DNA of 64,000 bases from Abyssalbus ytuae (GTDB lineage: Bacteria > Bacteroidota > Bacteroidia > Flavobacteriales > Flavobacteriaceae): NCBI RefSeq assembly GCF_022807975.1, contig NZ_CP094358.1:1116001-1180000 (forward strand). Reading direction: 5' to 3'. The position numbers and the translations under genes are program-made. How positions within the stretch are numbered: position 1 is the stretch's first letter; the number at the start of each line of letters is the position of its first letter. Below the pieces are notes generated by a model, which ran no database searches, had not been told where the DNA came from, and saw only the letters and a list, made by a program, of their open reading frames with translations. Shown piece by piece: positions 8,949 to 17,327 of this stretch.

Positions 8949-9243
8949 ATTTTTCGCTTATAATTTTCCATTGTTTTTTTAAATACTCCGGGGCATTATT
9001 CACATGCCCGTAATTGAATAACACTGTATGTATAACTGAAATTTCTTCCGGCTGCATAAGCCTTAGCCTGCTGTTAAAGTATCTAAGTTGTGTCTCTCCG
9101 CTACTACTATCATTCTTAATGATAAAGTCCATTATATCATTGATTTTGACCTCTTTTGTTTTGGCCTTACTATTACCGGATGACATTAAGGCAAAAACCC
9201 CTAAAGCTACGGCACCGGCTGTTAAAAAAGTGTTCTTTTTCAT
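8932..9243 (-). CDS. Small membrane-anchored late-block protein
   Basis: 103 aa. An N-terminal hydrophobic segment (FLTAGAVALGVFALM, residues of about 6-20) followed by SSGNSKAKTKEV, then a soluble helical domain (INDIMDFIIKND ... EEISVIHTVLFNYGHVNN). The N-terminus could be a membrane anchor or a signal peptide; there is no lipobox Cys. The family is unknown. It sits 1 nt after the stop of the lipoprotein gene upstream. Confidence 0.6.
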   Translation of the reverse strand: MKKNTFLTAGAVALGVFALMSSGNSKAKTKEVKINDIMDFIIKNDSSSGETQLRYFNSRLRLMQPEEISVIHTVLFNYGHVNNAPEYLKKQWKIISEKYDVFT

Positions 9244-9244
9244 A

Positions 9245-9802
9245 TCAAATAAATTTTAATGCCCTGCTTACAAAGGGTATTTTTAATAAAATTCTCCTGA
9301 GTTTCCATAAGATGATACCTATTAAAATTATAAAGGACCAAAATTGAACCCATTGAAACAGGCTCCAACCTTTTGATTTTTCAATCATTGAAATCAACTG
9401 GTCCGAATAGGTTTGCTCCGTATTACTTTCCGAATTTTGAAATGTATGGCTATTGGTGACCTGATCCTTGGTGGAAGTGTCATCCGCTTCAATATTCCAG
9501 TAAACGCCTTTCTCTTTATCATATCCATAATCCCCTTTTGCTACACCGTTATCAAATGTTTTATGAAAAGGGATGATATTTCCCAATGAGTCCGGCTGTA
9601 TTGAAAAACTATCCTTAAAGCCTTTAAAATAAATTTCTTTTAAATGGTTGGTTTGGTTATTTACTATACTGTCTTTTTTTTCTGAAACTGTGGTATCCTT
9701 AATTGTATTTACAAATTCAGAAATGGTTTTTTGCCCGCTGCAACCGCCCAGGTAAACAGAAAACAAAATCAGTATCAGGTATATACAAAATTTATTTTTC
9801 AT
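9245..9802 (-). CDS. Lipoprotein with C-terminal membrane segment
   Basis: 185 aa. Lipoprotein signal peptide with lipobox LGGC (Cys at about residue 21), a polar middle rich in Thr/Ser/Asp, then a hydrophobic helix near the C-terminus (FWSFIILIGIILWKL) and a basic tail. A lipidated N-terminus plus a membrane helix is the layout of unimolecular spanins (outer-membrane lipid, inner-membrane helix), and the neighbours look like lysis functions. The spanin reading is inferred from topology and position only. Confidence 0.6.
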   Translation of the reverse strand: MKNKFCIYLILILFSVYLGGCSGQKTISEFVNTIKDTTVSEKKDSIVNNQTNHLKEIYFKGFKDSFSIQPDSLGNIIPFHKTFDNGVAKGDYGYDKEKGVYWNIEADDTSTKDQVTNSHTFQNSESNTEQTYSDQLISMIEKSKGWSLFQWVQFWSFIILIGIILWKLRRILLKIPFVSRALKFI

Positions 9803-9813
9803 TGTACATGGTT

Positions 9814-10161
9814 TTATTTTTTTTCCAATTGAGATAACCTCCAGTAAATTTTCCCTAAATCATTATCGTGTTTAATGATCAGCTTTTTATTTTCCTGTAC
9901 CTGGTGGAAGTAATAATCGGTTTTGTTATTAAAGTCTTCACTTGTAAAACTATCCCTCTCGGTTAATTTTTCAATAGCTTTTTTAGTATCTGAACGGAAT
10001 TCTACATTTAATTCCCGTTCGGAAGTAACCAACGTCTCAACTTTTCCGACTCGCTCTTTAATATCTGCTGTCTGATACAGAGACCATCCAAACAAGCTGC
10101 TGATGATCGTTAAGAAAACACCGAGTAACCAATAAAATTTATTTTCTTCTTTTCCTGACAT
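9814..10161 (-). CDS. Membrane protein with coiled-coil, possible lysis accessory
   Basis: 115 aa. One N-terminal membrane helix (FYWLLGVFLTIISSLFGWSL) and a long charged helix with coiled-coil character (IKERVGKVETLV ... KAIEKLTERD ... KKLIIKHDNDLGKIYWRLSQLEKK). This topology resembles inner-membrane spanin or holin-accessory proteins. It is packed between the putative holin and the lipoprotein with 1-11 nt gaps. No family was recognised from sequence. Confidence 0.55.
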   Translation of the reverse strand: MSGKEENKFYWLLGVFLTIISSLFGWSLYQTADIKERVGKVETLVTSERELNVEFRSDTKKAIEKLTERDSFTSEDFNNKTDYYFHQVQENKKLIIKHDNDLGKIYWRLSQLEKK

Positions 10162-10162
10162 A

Positions 10163-10489
10163 CTAAATAAACTTTTTAATAAATTTATGACCGTACAGTC
10201 CTGATAATACAGCTATTGAAACCCTTCCTATATGTTCTGCCAGGTCAGGTATATTATCAATGTAAGACTGCAACACTTTGAATCCTGTCTCATTGAATAC
10301 TAAAAGAAGTACAACGCCTGAGGTGAAAAAAAACAAACCATTTGCCCAGGTCAACTTTAAAAATGACCAAAAAGGATAAGGCTTTTTTTCTTTTTTTTCG
10401 TAAGGGTCTGATACTGAATTATACCAGCCTAAAAAAACTGTAAGACTTACAAAAAGCGTGATTAAAATTTGACTGAATGATGTTTCCAT
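10163..10489 (-). CDS. Holin-like small membrane protein
   Basis: 108 aa. Hydrophobic segments at residues of about 7-21 (ILITLFVSLTVFLGW) and 49-65 (GLFFFTSGVVLLLVF), a weaker one at 88-100, and a basic C-terminus (GHKFIKKFI). Size, topology and position beside spanin-like genes suggest a holin. The lysozyme itself is about 5 kb upstream in the same block. No specific holin family can be named. Confidence 0.5.
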   Translation of the reverse strand: METSFSQILITLFVSLTVFLGWYNSVSDPYEKKEKKPYPFWSFLKLTWANGLFFFTSGVVLLLVFNETGFKVLQSYIDNIPDLAEHIGRVSIAVLSGLYGHKFIKKFI

Positions 10490-10508
10490 AACTATTTGTA
10501 TTTAAAAA

Positions 10509-13500
10509 TTACTGCCATGTTACTTCCCATGTATCACCTCCTACATGATGCAATGTGGCCAGTGCATATTGAGAAGGTGAAACTAAAGTTCCGTTGATTG
10601 TTACTCCTGAATCAGCTACCAAAGTAGTGGTCCCGGTCCCGGATTGTCTTACTTTTATTATATCATTAGTATCGTAAAGTCCGGAAATAATGGTTACAGT
10701 ATTGGCAGAGGCATTTTCCATTCTTATAACTGTATCGTTACGGTCATTTTTAACCGTATTGTAATTAGCTGCTGTTTGAGTATTGTTTACTATTTTGTGA
10801 GTATAGATAATTTCATCCTTGGCACGTAAAATTGTAGATACATTTTTAAATTCCGGATCAATAAATGTTACTTCTCCCAATGTTAAAGAAAATCTTTCAG
10901 TATCATTAAAATCAATTAAATCAGGGGTTTCAGCAGAAAAAACACAATTATCAAATAAAGTGGTTCCGTTATGATCCATTTTAAGTAAATAACCGGTAAT
11001 GGTTCCGTTAACATGAATAGAACAATTTATGAATATAAAATTCACATCCTTTTTCGGGGTTCTTAATGCAGTAGTCCATTGTGTTGCACCATAATTTGTA
11101 TTTAATAAATAACCTTCATTTTCGTCTATTTCTGCAGGCACATTTACAGAAGTGTTTTTAATTTCATATATTGGAAATTCTCCTGTACCAATATCCGTAA
11201 ACTGATCCAAATAAAAACGCAACCACCCTTCGCGTACATAAACATTATTCATTGTTTTATCACCCATAAAACCATAACGTATAGAAAGGTTCGTATCAAT
11301 GTCATAACCATCTATAGGCTGTGCATACAATTCCCAACCAATATTGTGATAATTAACAGGATTGGGCTTTATCCCTCTAACATATTCATTTTTATAATAC
11401 CCGTTATGCGTTCCATCATCGACAATTATTCTTCTTGATTGTATAGATGAACTATTAGTGCTAAATGCAATTTCCACCAAAGGAAAAATTATGTTAGTTG
11501 TATAGTGCAAAATTGATTTATCATTAAAAAACCACTGGTTATTTTCCCAACCAAGGTTGCCATATTCATTGATTAAATTTCCGATCCATGGTTTTGATAT
11601 TCTGATTATATTATTTTTTAAAACGGAAGTTGATTTTCCAGGGGCTTCTGTTATTAGACCGGTATCCTGGCCATCCCTGAATTGAATATTTTCAAAAACA
11701 TTATCTGATATTAATGATCCACCTGCGCCAACGTTCAAATAACCCCTTGTCTTATAATTATTGGAATATTTTGAAGAAATATCAACAAAGTCATTTTTTC
11801 CTATAATTGTATTATTTGAAATATTAGTTTTTCTTCCGTAACCTGTTGATACACCAATTAAACTGGCTTTTTTATCCGTAGGAGTTTCAAAAACATTATC
11901 AATGATTTTAACTCCCTCTGCTCCCTTAATAATCAGGGAACCGGAAGCAGAATTTTCAAATGTACATCCTTGTACAAGTCCATCAGTCGAATATTTTCCC
12001 AAATCCTCCCAATCAATATCAAAACCAGGACTTGCGCCACCAACATTTTTAAACCTGCAATTTATAATCTGTAAATCCGGTGGAGGGTTACTTATATGTT
12101 GCCTCCTGTTGAAATCAAAAGTAATATCCTTAACAACACCACCTAAAGGAAGGCTTTTAGGATCCATGAAAATAAAAAAAGATGTATAGTTCGGTGTATA
12201 ATCAAAAATTAACCTGGCTTTTTTCCATTGAGGTTTTATGTTAACCCTCCGGTGCATTTCTAATAAAGGGGAGGACTCAATAAAATTATCATTTTCATCA
12301 TACCACAAAACCCAATAATTTGGGTAAAGTGTAATAACAGTTGATAGTGCATTCATCCCTACATAAAACCAACGGTTAGAATAGGTTGACATTGAGAAAT
12401 CCCTCAATGAGGGTGCGTAAACATATTTGCCTGAAGCATTAGAAGTTAATTCACCAGTATCAAAATTAACATCACCCCTTACAAAATTTATTACTCCCCC
12501 GGAACCGTTTAACTGTGCTGTACAAATAATTGCATCCCCGGAAGATCCATAAAATGTGCCGCCTCCTTCTATTATAAAATCATCTGAATTCGATCCGAAA
12601 GTGAATAAAAAATTATTTTCATGTGTGATATTTGATTCATTAAATTGTAAGGCTGTTAGGTTTGTGTCCCCTTCGCTTAGTTCTAATTTGAAATATTGTC
12701 CTGCTGGGCCGGTGATAATAAAATAATCACTATCATCCGGGTCAACTACAGCACTATAATCTGTAAATGCAGCATTGTTATTTATGTAGTCTAGTATTTC
12801 ACTTTTAATAGTGGATAAATCATTTAAAGTAACCGATATATTTTCATCAATTGTTTTTGTTGTTATAATTACATTTTCCGGATCAATTTCAAGCAATCTG
12901 AAATTTATAAATGTTCCTGATGTAGGTGCGGTATTTAAATAATATTTGGTTATATAATTATGTTGGTTTCTGTCCCCTTCAATCCTTCCTTTTAAAATAA
13001 GTTTCGATCCCTTTGTATCGTATGCCTGAAATAAAAGACTTTTTTCTAAATTATCAGGTATTTTTTTGATGGTAACATCTCCTTCAATAATCATGGTTAC
13101 ACCATCATAACCATTACCAATATAAACAGTAGGTTCAGGGCTACGGTTTGGGTAAAATGGATTTAAAGGAATGGCTGATGCCGACATATAATAAATACCT
13201 GTTTGATTTATTCCCTTATTAAAAACAGCGGTCCCGCTTGATGAGTTAACCATGTTTAATAAATTAATAAAAGAATTACGGTTGTCAGTACTGCTATTAT
13301 CTGCCGAAACTGCACCTATATTTGTTGCATAAACTTTATTAACTATCCAGCTTCCCATGACAATGGTACCTGTGAAAAAATCAAGAAATATATCTTCTCC
13401 ATTAAACAGGACCATTGTATTATCAGGAGTTAATGAAAACCCTCCTGAATGAATTATACCACCATCATCAATTAAAATAATATTAGAAGCTATAGTAATA

Positions 13501-13727
13501 TCATTTGTCATGGTAAAAATATTTTGTACTTTAATAATTTTACCTGAATTGGAAGGATCAGCAAGCTGTGAAAGATCAGATAAAATTAAAACATTGGGGT
13601 TTACGCCCGGGTTATCAATTTGTGATTGTAACTCCGTGTCTAAATCCCTGTACTTAATTTTCGTTTCCTGTCCAAATGACATTGAAAACATAAAAAATGA
13701 TACTATATATAGTATATATTTTTTCAT
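10509..13727 (-). CDS. Secreted beta-helix spike / receptor-binding protein
   Basis: 1072 aa. Residues 1-19 are a Sec signal peptide (ILYIVSFFMFSMSFG then Q). The middle has right-handed beta-helix character, with repeated short strands and Asn ladders (ISNNTIIG, GGSLISDNVFEN, STSVLKNNIIRI). The C-terminal ~90 residues (VTIISGLYDTNDIIKVRQSG ... ADSGVTINGTLVSPSQYALATLHHVGGDTWEV) match the tip module common in Bacteroidota phage tail or spike proteins. The likely role is host attachment or glycan degradation. The signal peptide is odd for a protein of a cytoplasmically assembled virion. It carries the conserved leader at its start. Confidence 0.75.
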   Translation of the reverse strand: MKKYILYIVSFFMFSMSFGQETKIKYRDLDTELQSQIDNPGVNPNVLILSDLSQLADPSNSGKIIKVQNIFTMTNDITIASNIILIDDGGIIHSGGFSLTPDNTMVLFNGEDIFLDFFTGTIVMGSWIVNKVYATNIGAVSADNSSTDNRNSFINLLNMVNSSSGTAVFNKGINQTGIYYMSASAIPLNPFYPNRSPEPTVYIGNGYDGVTMIIEGDVTIKKIPDNLEKSLLFQAYDTKGSKLILKGRIEGDRNQHNYITKYYLNTAPTSGTFINFRLLEIDPENVIITTKTIDENISVTLNDLSTIKSEILDYINNNAAFTDYSAVVDPDDSDYFIITGPAGQYFKLELSEGDTNLTALQFNESNITHENNFLFTFGSNSDDFIIEGGGTFYGSSGDAIICTAQLNGSGGVINFVRGDVNFDTGELTSNASGKYVYAPSLRDFSMSTYSNRWFYVGMNALSTVITLYPNYWVLWYDENDNFIESSPLLEMHRRVNIKPQWKKARLIFDYTPNYTSFFIFMDPKSLPLGGVVKDITFDFNRRQHISNPPPDLQIINCRFKNVGGASPGFDIDWEDLGKYSTDGLVQGCTFENSASGSLIIKGAEGVKIIDNVFETPTDKKASLIGVSTGYGRKTNISNNTIIGKNDFVDISSKYSNNYKTRGYLNVGAGGSLISDNVFENIQFRDGQDTGLITEAPGKSTSVLKNNIIRISKPWIGNLINEYGNLGWENNQWFFNDKSILHYTTNIIFPLVEIAFSTNSSSIQSRRIIVDDGTHNGYYKNEYVRGIKPNPVNYHNIGWELYAQPIDGYDIDTNLSIRYGFMGDKTMNNVYVREGWLRFYLDQFTDIGTGEFPIYEIKNTSVNVPAEIDENEGYLLNTNYGATQWTTALRTPKKDVNFIFINCSIHVNGTITGYLLKMDHNGTTLFDNCVFSAETPDLIDFNDTERFSLTLGEVTFIDPEFKNVSTILRAKDEIIYTHKIVNNTQTAANYNTVKNDRNDTVIRMENASANTVTIISGLYDTNDIIKVRQSGTGTTTLVADSGVTINGTLVSPSQYALATLHHVGGDTWEVTWQ

Positions 13728-13747
13728 TGTGGTAATTTTAAATAGTT
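13728..13747 (-). promoter_or_regulatory. Conserved leader motif copy
   Basis: Minus-strand AACTATTTAAAATTACCACA, perfect, ending immediately before the ATG at 13727. It fills most of the 29-nt gap between the two spike genes. Confidence 0.85.
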
Positions 13748-13756
13748 TAAAGGGTA

Positions 13757-15133
13757 TTAATATTTATACCAAATCTGTAAAATATCCCCGTTTGTTAATG
13801 CTGAATTGAACGTTACTGTATTGGTTGATAAAGTAAAATCACCACTTACATCTTCATACAGTGTTAACCCGTTTTTTGTGACCCTGTAATGATATGTTAT
13901 GTTAGGAGCATTACTTAATACCCAATTGGTTTCACCGCCAGTAGCTACAAATGATTCATGTGATTCGTTAATAACTGAACCTCCAGAGGATGTTTTTCTA
14001 TAAAAATTAAATGGGTAAAAATCATCTGGAACATTAGAAACTGTTAATTGCCCTGAATAAAGATTATATTCGGCACTTTCATAAATTTTTGAATTAATTA
14101 TAAAAGTACCTGAATTTGTATCACTATTTATTGCATTAGTTTCATTGGAAGATTTTGTAAATCCAATAATACAACCTAAAGGATCAAATTCGGTATCTGT
14201 CCCTTTTCTGACAGCAAAATAATGTCCATTATTTGTACCAGGAGGGATAAAACACCATCCAAAGTCACGGTCAGAAGGAAGTACAGCATCAAGATTTGAA
14301 AAATCAGACAGTAAATTTGATGTACCCCTTTCAACATCTGAACTATAATAACTTTCCCTTATTCCCCTTGTAAAATTATAATGTGCAGCGGATACTTGTT
14401 GTGACCAATAAGAAGAAAATCCACCGGCCATAGTTAAAGTTTCAGTTTGTCTTATAAAATCTCCTAATATATTTATACCTATTTTAATACCTGAAGTAGC
14501 CGTACTTGTCATATCATATTTTGAAGAATTATCCGAGGGAACCACAGCATATATTTCATGTGTTATGGGATAACCGGTTAATGAATATATTTCTGTATTA
14601 TTGAAAATAAAAAAAGCATCAACACCATTAAAAAAATTGATCCGTATAAGCTTTTCTTTATCATTTAAAAAAAAGTCCTGTGCTAAAGACTGGTTAGAAT
14701 TAAAATTTCCGGCTATTAAATAATTTTCCCCCACATTACCCTGATAATCTTTAATAAAAATAAAATTAGCATCGTAAGTGATAGAACCGGTGGTTAAATC
14801 TGCAGGTGCATCATAAGCCTTATAAGAATACGTTTCAGAAGGAATAAATATATTATCGTTATACAGAATATAATCATTATTGATGCTTCCGGCATTAACT
14901 GTCGATGTGGAAGAAAATCCGTTTTCAACAATTACGGAAGATCCTCCAGGTAATTCACTTACTAATCTAAAACCATTCAACACACCATTACCGTCAAATG
15001 TGGGTATAGTATCTGAACTTGTTTTTGTTGCATTCGGAAATCTCGCCCCCTGTCTATGGTTATAAGGATTGTTGTATTGTGCTTTTCCAACAAACACAAT
15101 AAATAAAAATGTTATTTTAAAAAGGGCCTTCAT
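13757..15133 (-). CDS. Second secreted spike-like protein
   Basis: 458 aa. Signal peptide (MKALFKITFLFIVFVGKAQ), then a linker typical of phage fibre N-termini (YNHRQGARFPNATKTSSDTIPTFDGNGVLNGF). The middle is beta-rich, and the C-terminal module (FVATGGETNWVLSNAPN ... VTKNGLTLYEDVSGDFTLS ... LTNGDILQIWYKY) resembles the terminal repeat of phage fibres. It probably forms or caps a receptor-binding structure with the 1072-aa protein. It overlaps the upstream gene by 17 nt. Confidence 0.65.
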   Translation of the reverse strand: MKALFKITFLFIVFVGKAQYNNPYNHRQGARFPNATKTSSDTIPTFDGNGVLNGFRLVSELPGGSSVIVENGFSSTSTVNAGSINNDYILYNDNIFIPSETYSYKAYDAPADLTTGSITYDANFIFIKDYQGNVGENYLIAGNFNSNQSLAQDFFLNDKEKLIRINFFNGVDAFFIFNNTEIYSLTGYPITHEIYAVVPSDNSSKYDMTSTATSGIKIGINILGDFIRQTETLTMAGGFSSYWSQQVSAAHYNFTRGIRESYYSSDVERGTSNLLSDFSNLDAVLPSDRDFGWCFIPPGTNNGHYFAVRKGTDTEFDPLGCIIGFTKSSNETNAINSDTNSGTFIINSKIYESAEYNLYSGQLTVSNVPDDFYPFNFYRKTSSGGSVINESHESFVATGGETNWVLSNAPNITYHYRVTKNGLTLYEDVSGDFTLSTNTVTFNSALTNGDILQIWYKY

Positions 15134-15410
15134 TTACTTCTTGGTTTATTAATTTAATATCTCCCGGTGTATTGTAATTTTCAATATCTAAAATATCGCC
15201 TCCGGTATATTCACCGCTAAACTGATGCTGATTGCCGTTAAGTGTAATGATTCCATCCACAACATAATCACCTATTTGAAGTGATAAAGTATCATTATTA
15301 TCTATTTCAGTCCGTTTTCTTACAAGCCATCCATTTATAACAGCATATGGAGATATGTCAGCAGTACCACCACCTCCGGTTGTAGTTGTGTAAATTTTAA
15401 CTCCTACCAT
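15117..15410 (-). CDS. Small beta-rich protein next to spike genes
   Basis: 97 aa. Gly/Thr-rich start (TTTTGGGGTADISPY) and short alternating strands (YVVDGIITLNGNQHQFSGEYTGGDILDI); no signal peptide or membrane helix. It overlaps the lysozyme gene by 14 nt and the 458-aa gene by 17 nt. It could be a spike-base or fibre-adaptor protein; the family is not recognised. Confidence 0.6.
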   Translation of the reverse strand: MVGVKIYTTTTGGGGTADISPYAVINGWLVRKRTEIDNNDTLSLQIGDYVVDGIITLNGNQHQFSGEYTGGDILDIENYNTPGDIKLINQEVNEGPF

Positions 15411-16005
15411 TCGAATTATATATTAGGAAAGCGATTAAAGAAACTGCAAATAAACCTACTCCAAGAACGTTTTTTTTTTCATAAACAAATTTTTTTAATC
15501 TTTTCAGCCATCCATCTTTAAACACACCTCCAATATTTTCATAAAAATTTTCCCTGGCTTTTAAAATATGCTTATGCAACAATTCAGGGTTAACGGAATT
15601 AATTGCTTTAATAGTTTGCGGTCCAATCGCACCATCGATTGTTATTTTTTTATCAAAATCATATACAAGTATTTTCTGCACTATTTTACCGGCACTACCT
15701 GCACCGGCATTAACTGCATGGTCAACTAATATGTTTGCAACACTTTGATTATTAATAGAGCTGGCACTTACAGCATTCCAGTACCAGGCTTTATATATTT
15801 CAATAGCTATATTTTTAGACATATTTTTCATATCCTTTTCACTTGGAGGGTAACCAATCCATTTTTCATACACAGGTGCGGAAATACCATAATTAGTACC
15901 CACCAACTGGTTTAATGAGTTATAATTACCAGTGTCCGAAGGATGTTTTTGATAGCCCCCCTCGGCCTGCAGTAATAAAGGCAGATATGAATAAAAATTA
16001 GCCAT
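15397..16005 (-). CDS. GH108 lysozyme with C-terminal membrane anchor
   Basis: 202 aa peptidoglycan hydrolase. The N-terminal GH108 domain has the catalytic Glu in LLLQAEGGY (E15) and the family pattern GNYNSLNQLVGTNYGIS. A PG_binding_3-type region follows (DGAIGPQTIKAIN, about residues 125-165). The C-terminus has a membrane helix (VLGVGLFAVSLIAFLIY, about 179-195). Ordinary endolysins are soluble; the anchor suggests a virion-membrane muralytic enzyme used at entry, or one held in the inner membrane until lysis. Confidence 0.85.
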   Translation of the reverse strand: MANFYSYLPLLLQAEGGYQKHPSDTGNYNSLNQLVGTNYGISAPVYEKWIGYPPSEKDMKNMSKNIAIEIYKAWYWNAVSASSINNQSVANILVDHAVNAGAGSAGKIVQKILVYDFDKKITIDGAIGPQTIKAINSVNPELLHKHILKARENFYENIGGVFKDGWLKRLKKFVYEKKNVLGVGLFAVSLIAFLIYNSNGRS

Positions 16006-16008
16006 TTA

Positions 16009-16488
16009 TTATACTTTAGCTTTTACCTCTTTTTTTTTGTCTTTTTTTCTTGCCAAAGCAAACACAACCAATGTGCCTAATGCTATCCATCCTAATTTTT
16101 TCAGGTTGTCAGGTTTTGTTGCTGTAACAATTACATCATCAAGTGTTTGAATATCCTCTTCCAGGTAAATCACTGCGGGAACACTTGTTGAATCGATCAC
16201 CATAGGCTTGAAACCTATATAGGAAATCACTATTTTACCATTGCTTGGAATGGCATCCATATTAAAAATACCCTCCTGGTTGGTGGCTACTCCTTTTGTC
16301 GGATCACTTTGTAAATAGATATTTGCACCGGGTAACGGCATATTGTCTGATTTTGATACAACACGGCTTGTAACAGATGCCAAAGACTTATTTGAGCAGG
16401 ACCCGCCGTAATTACTCCATGGATCATCAACAGGGCATCCCATACCCGTTGCAAACATTTGTTTTTGAAATAATGATTTCTTTTTCAT
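16009..16488 (-). CDS. CarboxypepD_reg-like protein with TonB-box-like motif and TM
   Basis: 159 aa. Residues of about 37-112 are a CarboxypepD_reg-like beta-sandwich as found at the N-terminus of SusC-type receptors (PLPGANIYLQSDPTKGVATN, GKIVISYIGFKPMVI). It is followed by LDDVIVTA (116-123), which looks like the DEVVVTA TonB box of those receptors. A membrane helix (WIALGTLVVFALA) and a Lys-rich tail end the protein. No beta-barrel follows. It lies in the structural block beside the lysozyme, so it may be a virion membrane protein that mimics a TonB-dependent receptor plug entry domain. Confidence 0.75.
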   Translation of the reverse strand: MKKKSLFQKQMFATGMGCPVDDPWSNYGGSCSNKSLASVTSRVVSKSDNMPLPGANIYLQSDPTKGVATNQEGIFNMDAIPSNGKIVISYIGFKPMVIDSTSVPAVIYLEEDIQTLDDVIVTATKPDNLKKLGWIALGTLVVFALARKKDKKKEVKAKV

Positions 16489-16506
16489 AGCAATTTTTTT
16501 TTAGCG

Positions 16507-17130
16507 TTAAGCGAAAACAAAGCCTGCCTGCTCAACAATGTTTTTAACTAATTTATATGTGGTTGCATCTAAAATGCTGTTTAATTCGGATTTCAGCCAA
16601 TACACTAAATCTCGTTTTTTGGCAATTCCTGTTAAATCCTGAATCCCTCCTGCAATATTTTCCGGAGGGGATCCGAAACCATTATAATGCTTCAAACCAA
16701 ATTCGTTATAAATAAGCTTGAAGTCTTCCGGGTTGATCTTTTTAAAAATTTCTTTAATAACATTTGTATCAGTTCCCTGGTAGTTAAAAACAGGAACGGT
16801 CCAGTTAAATGCAATCAACAATTGTGATGCGTATTGTTTCGCCTGTTGTTTGCTAATAGTTGTTTTACTATTGTTAACCGGTGCATCAATTTCAATATTT
16901 TCATCAATATTTTCCCCGGAAAGGGTATCACCTGTTTTTTTCAATCCTTTGAAAAGTCCGTACAAGGCAATAATAGTAATAGTGCCACCCACAATGTACA
17001 AAGTAGTTTTAGGGTTCTTACTTGCGTATTCACCTGTTTTTTTGGCCACTTCTTTTGTTGCTTCAGCAGCTTTAGAAACTGTTTTTTTAACCTTTTCTTT
17101 TGTTTGGTTTGATATTACTTTTTTTGCCAT
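16507..17130 (-). CDS. Single-pass membrane protein with helical C-terminal domain
   Basis: 207 aa. Residues 1-35 are a Lys/Ala/Thr/Val-rich amphipathic helix (KEKVKKTVSKAAEATKEVAK). A membrane helix follows (TLYIVGGTITIIALYGLF, about 44-61), then from about 95 a helical domain with a GTDTNVIKEIFKKINPEDFKLI repeat-like stretch faintly reminiscent of annexin repeats, and a second related helix pair (DLVYWLKSELNSILDATTYKLV). The family is unknown; it is probably a virion or envelope membrane protein. Confidence 0.6.
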   Translation of the reverse strand: MAKKVISNQTKEKVKKTVSKAAEATKEVAKKTGEYASKNPKTTLYIVGGTITIIALYGLFKGLKKTGDTLSGENIDENIEIDAPVNNSKTTISKQQAKQYASQLLIAFNWTVPVFNYQGTDTNVIKEIFKKINPEDFKLIYNEFGLKHYNGFGSPPENIAGGIQDLTGIAKKRDLVYWLKSELNSILDATTYKLVKNIVEQAGFVFA

Positions 17131-17135
17131 GACAT

Positions 17136-17327
17136 TTATTTTAAAAATGCTTTTAAAGTGCCGTATAATACCGGGTTTTTAAAATAACTCTGCGCTTTTT
17201 CGCTCTCACTTAATTTGGATAATTTTTCCAGTACTTCGCTTGGTAGTTCATTAAGCTTTTCTAAAGCCCTGAATCTTAAATCCAAATCCGTTCCGTTGTG
17301 CCCCTGCACTGTTATAACTTTAGCCAT
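17136..17327 (-). CDS. Small helical protein (63 aa)
   Basis: 63 aa, soluble, with predicted helices (LDLRFRALEKLNELPSEVLEKLSKLSESEKAQSYF). It overlaps the 310-aa gene by 8 nt and precedes the 207-aa gene by 5 nt, so it is embedded in the operon. Function unknown. Confidence 0.6.
   Translation of the reverse strand: MAKVITVQGHNGTDLDLRFRALEKLNELPSEVLEKLSKLSESEKAQSYFKNPVLYGTLKAFLK

Noticed and set aside
13681-13727. TATATATAGTATATA palindrome as a promoter or operator
   Set aside because: It encodes the hydrophobic core of the 1072-aa protein's signal peptide and is explained by AT-rich codons for Tyr/Ile/Leu.
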